A stretch of 14,896 nucleotides of DNA from positions 1 to 14,896 of the forward strand of contig CANRPB010000024.1 in the NCBI GenBank assembly GCA_947632415.1, written 5' to 3'. Source of the DNA: an uncultured Bacilli bacterium (GTDB taxonomy: Bacteria > Bacillota_I > Bacilli_A > RF39 > UBA660). Numbering within the stretch: position 1 is the stretch's first letter; every line of letters begins with the position of its first letter. The translations under genes were made by a program, and so were the position numbers. Of the stretch, positions 13,704-14,896 are shown piece after piece. Under the pieces are notes generated by a model that searched no databases, was not told the DNA's origin, and worked only from the letters and a program-made list of their open reading frames with translations.

Positions 13704-14896
13704 ATGAATGAGGTTATAATTGACAGATTGAATCATCAAGGGAAGGGAATATGTTTGGTTGATGGTAAGGTTGTTTTTGTGGATAATGCTTTGCCTAGTG
13801 AAAGGGTTAGTATTTGTATTGATAAGGTTAATAGAAAGTTTTGTTTGGCTAGTGTTTCTCGTTATATTGTGAAGAGTGATAGTCGTGTTGTGCCAGAGTG
13901 CCCTTATTATGGTCTTTGTGGTGGTTGTGATATTATGCATATGTCTTATGGTTATCAACATGATTTTAAGTTTAATAAGGTTTTGGATATAGTTAGGAAG
14001 TTTGTAAAGGATGATATTGTTGTTAATGATATTATTTATGGTGATCAGTTTGGTTATCGTAATAAAACGACTTTTCATGTTAAGGAAAAAATTGGTTTTT
14101 ATAAGGAAAAAACTTATGATCTTATAGGTGTTAATAATTGTTTGATTAGTTCTTTAGAGATTAATGGTATTTTGTCTATTTTATCAAAGATGGATTTGAG
14201 TAATATTGATTCTGTTGTTATTAGAAGTAGTTATGATAATAAAAAGGTTATGGTTATATTAAATATTGTGGCTAAAATTAATGAAAGTATGTTTATTGAA
14301 AGGCTTAAGGATGATGTTTCTAGTATTTATGTTAATGATAAGGGTTATCGGCTTATTTTTGGTGAGGAATTTATTATTGATAAAATTGGTGATTTAAGGT
14401 TTGTTATTTCGCCGGGTTCTTTTTTTCAGGTAAATACTAGTATGGCTTTTCAACTTTATAGTATTGTTAAAAATTATGTGGGAAGTGCTTGTAAATTGTT
14501 GGATTTATATTGTGGAACTGGTACTATTGGTTTGTTTTTGGCTGATGTTTGTAAAGAGGTAATAGGTGTTGAGTTAAATAGTTCGGCGATACATGACGCT
14601 AATGTTAATAGAAAGTTGAATAATATTGATAATGTTAGATTTATTTGTGGTGATAGTGGTAGGGTTTTGAGAGAACTCAATTATAAGCCTGATGTTATTG
14701 TTGTTGATCCGCCTAGAAGTGGTTTAGATGGTTTGGCAATTAATGAAGTAATTGGTTTAAGACCTAGTAAAATTGTTTATGTTTCTTGTGATCCTGTTAC
14801 TTTAGCAAGGGATTTAAATATTTTAAAGGAATTTTATAGTATTAGGGAGATTAGTTTGGTTGATATGTTTCCTAATACGCATCATGTTGAGTGTGT
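13704..14896 (+). CDS. rlmD: TrmA/RlmD-family 23S rRNA (uracil-5)-methyltransferase (3' partial)
   Basis: The frame is open from ATG 13704 to the window edge (397 whole codons). It methylates C5 of a uracil in 23S rRNA using S-adenosylmethionine; Bacillus relatives act at U747 and/or U1939. Landmarks: a short N-terminal TRAM-like part (IDRLNHQGKGICLVDGKVVF), [4Fe-4S] ligands C66, C72, C75 (CPYYGLCGGC) and C146, ISPGSFFQVN, the SAM site LLDLYCGTGTIGL, VVDPPRSGLD, and the catalytic VSCDPVTLARD with Cys362. The final DMFPNTHHVECV is the usual near-terminal motif, so only about ten residues are missing. GGGTG precedes the ATG. It is divergent from the ger operon across a 71-base spacer. Which uracil it modifies is not decided by sequence alone. 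Confidence 0.95.
   Translation, partial: MNEVIIDRLNHQGKGICLVDGKVVFVDNALPSERVSICIDKVNRKFCLASVSRYIVKSDSRVVPECPYYGLCGGCDIMHMSYGYQHDFKFNKVLDIVRKFVKDDIVVNDIIYGDQFGYRNKTTFHVKEKIGFYKEKTYDLIGVNNCLISSLEINGILSILSKMDLSNIDSVVIRSSYDNKKVMVILNIVAKINESMFIERLKDDVSSIYVNDKGYRLIFGEEFIIDKIGDLRFVISPGSFFQVNTSMAFQLYSIVKNYVGSACKLLDLYCGTGTIGLFLADVCKEVIGVELNSSAIHDANVNRKLNNIDNVRFICGDSGRVLRELNYKPDVIVVDPPRSGLDGLAINEVIGLRPSKIVYVSCDPVTLARDLNILKEFYSIREISLVDMFPNTHHVEC

Noticed and set aside
1..14896. Mycoplasma-type code with TGA as tryptophan
   Set aside because: gerAA, gerAC and pilin 2 end in TGA exactly where the families end, and Trp is always TGG in the genes read.
1..14896. CRISPR arrays, tRNA or rRNA genes, insertion sequences
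   Set aside because: No regularly spaced repeats, no cloverleaf or rRNA-like stretch, and no transposase or terminal inverted repeats were seen.

Overview
This window comes from a low-GC Bacillota (Firmicutes) chromosome, probably a gut-type Bacilli or Clostridia relative. Evidence: very AT-rich DNA, Bacillus-like promoters and Shine-Dalgarno sites, a Bacillus-type LexA box before recA, and an intact spore-germinant receptor operon. TGA is a stop (gerAA, gerAC and the second pilin all end in TGA), so the code is standard. The genus cannot be named from sequence alone. From about 1,770 onward the + strand is rich in G and T whether the gene lies on + or -. The two pilin-like genes break this pattern with A-rich codons.

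Left part (1-5815) is a surface-variation locus. Two type IV pilin-like genes (1-1305, cut by the window edge; 4547-5815) share an almost identical prepilin N-terminus. Each ends in a C-type-lectin/formylglycine-generating-enzyme-like tail of the kind diversified by diversity-generating retroelements (DGRs). In each tail a GC-rich block of mostly NNC/NNT codons lies between invariant W, G-L and G-(V/I)-RPV positions. The second pilin also carries an 11-G homopolymer between a good ATG/Shine-Dalgarno and the pilin frame. Loss of one G would join the two frames, so this looks like a slipped-strand ON/OFF switch. Between the pilins lies a two-gene operon: a small membrane protein of unknown function, and a two-sensor-domain membrane protein with a degenerate GGDEF domain (NGNEF). 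A GC-rich region of consecutive hairpins ending in a strong terminator follows pilin 1. No reverse transcriptase, Avd or template repeat is visible here, so if a DGR drives the variation it lies elsewhere.

Middle part (5912-9908) is mostly housekeeping: a YihY/BrkB membrane protein, recA with a LexA box and a strong promoter, an RluB/RsuA-type pseudouridine synthase 3 bp behind recA, a convergent single-cluster ferredoxin, and a tail-anchored coiled-coil protein of unknown function.

Right part (9918-14896) holds a minus-strand gerAA-gerAC-gerAB operon (A-C-B order, ATGA overlaps) for a spore-germinant receptor. Divergent from it is a TrmA/RlmD-family 23S rRNA uracil-5-methyltransferase that runs off the right edge with only its last few residues missing.
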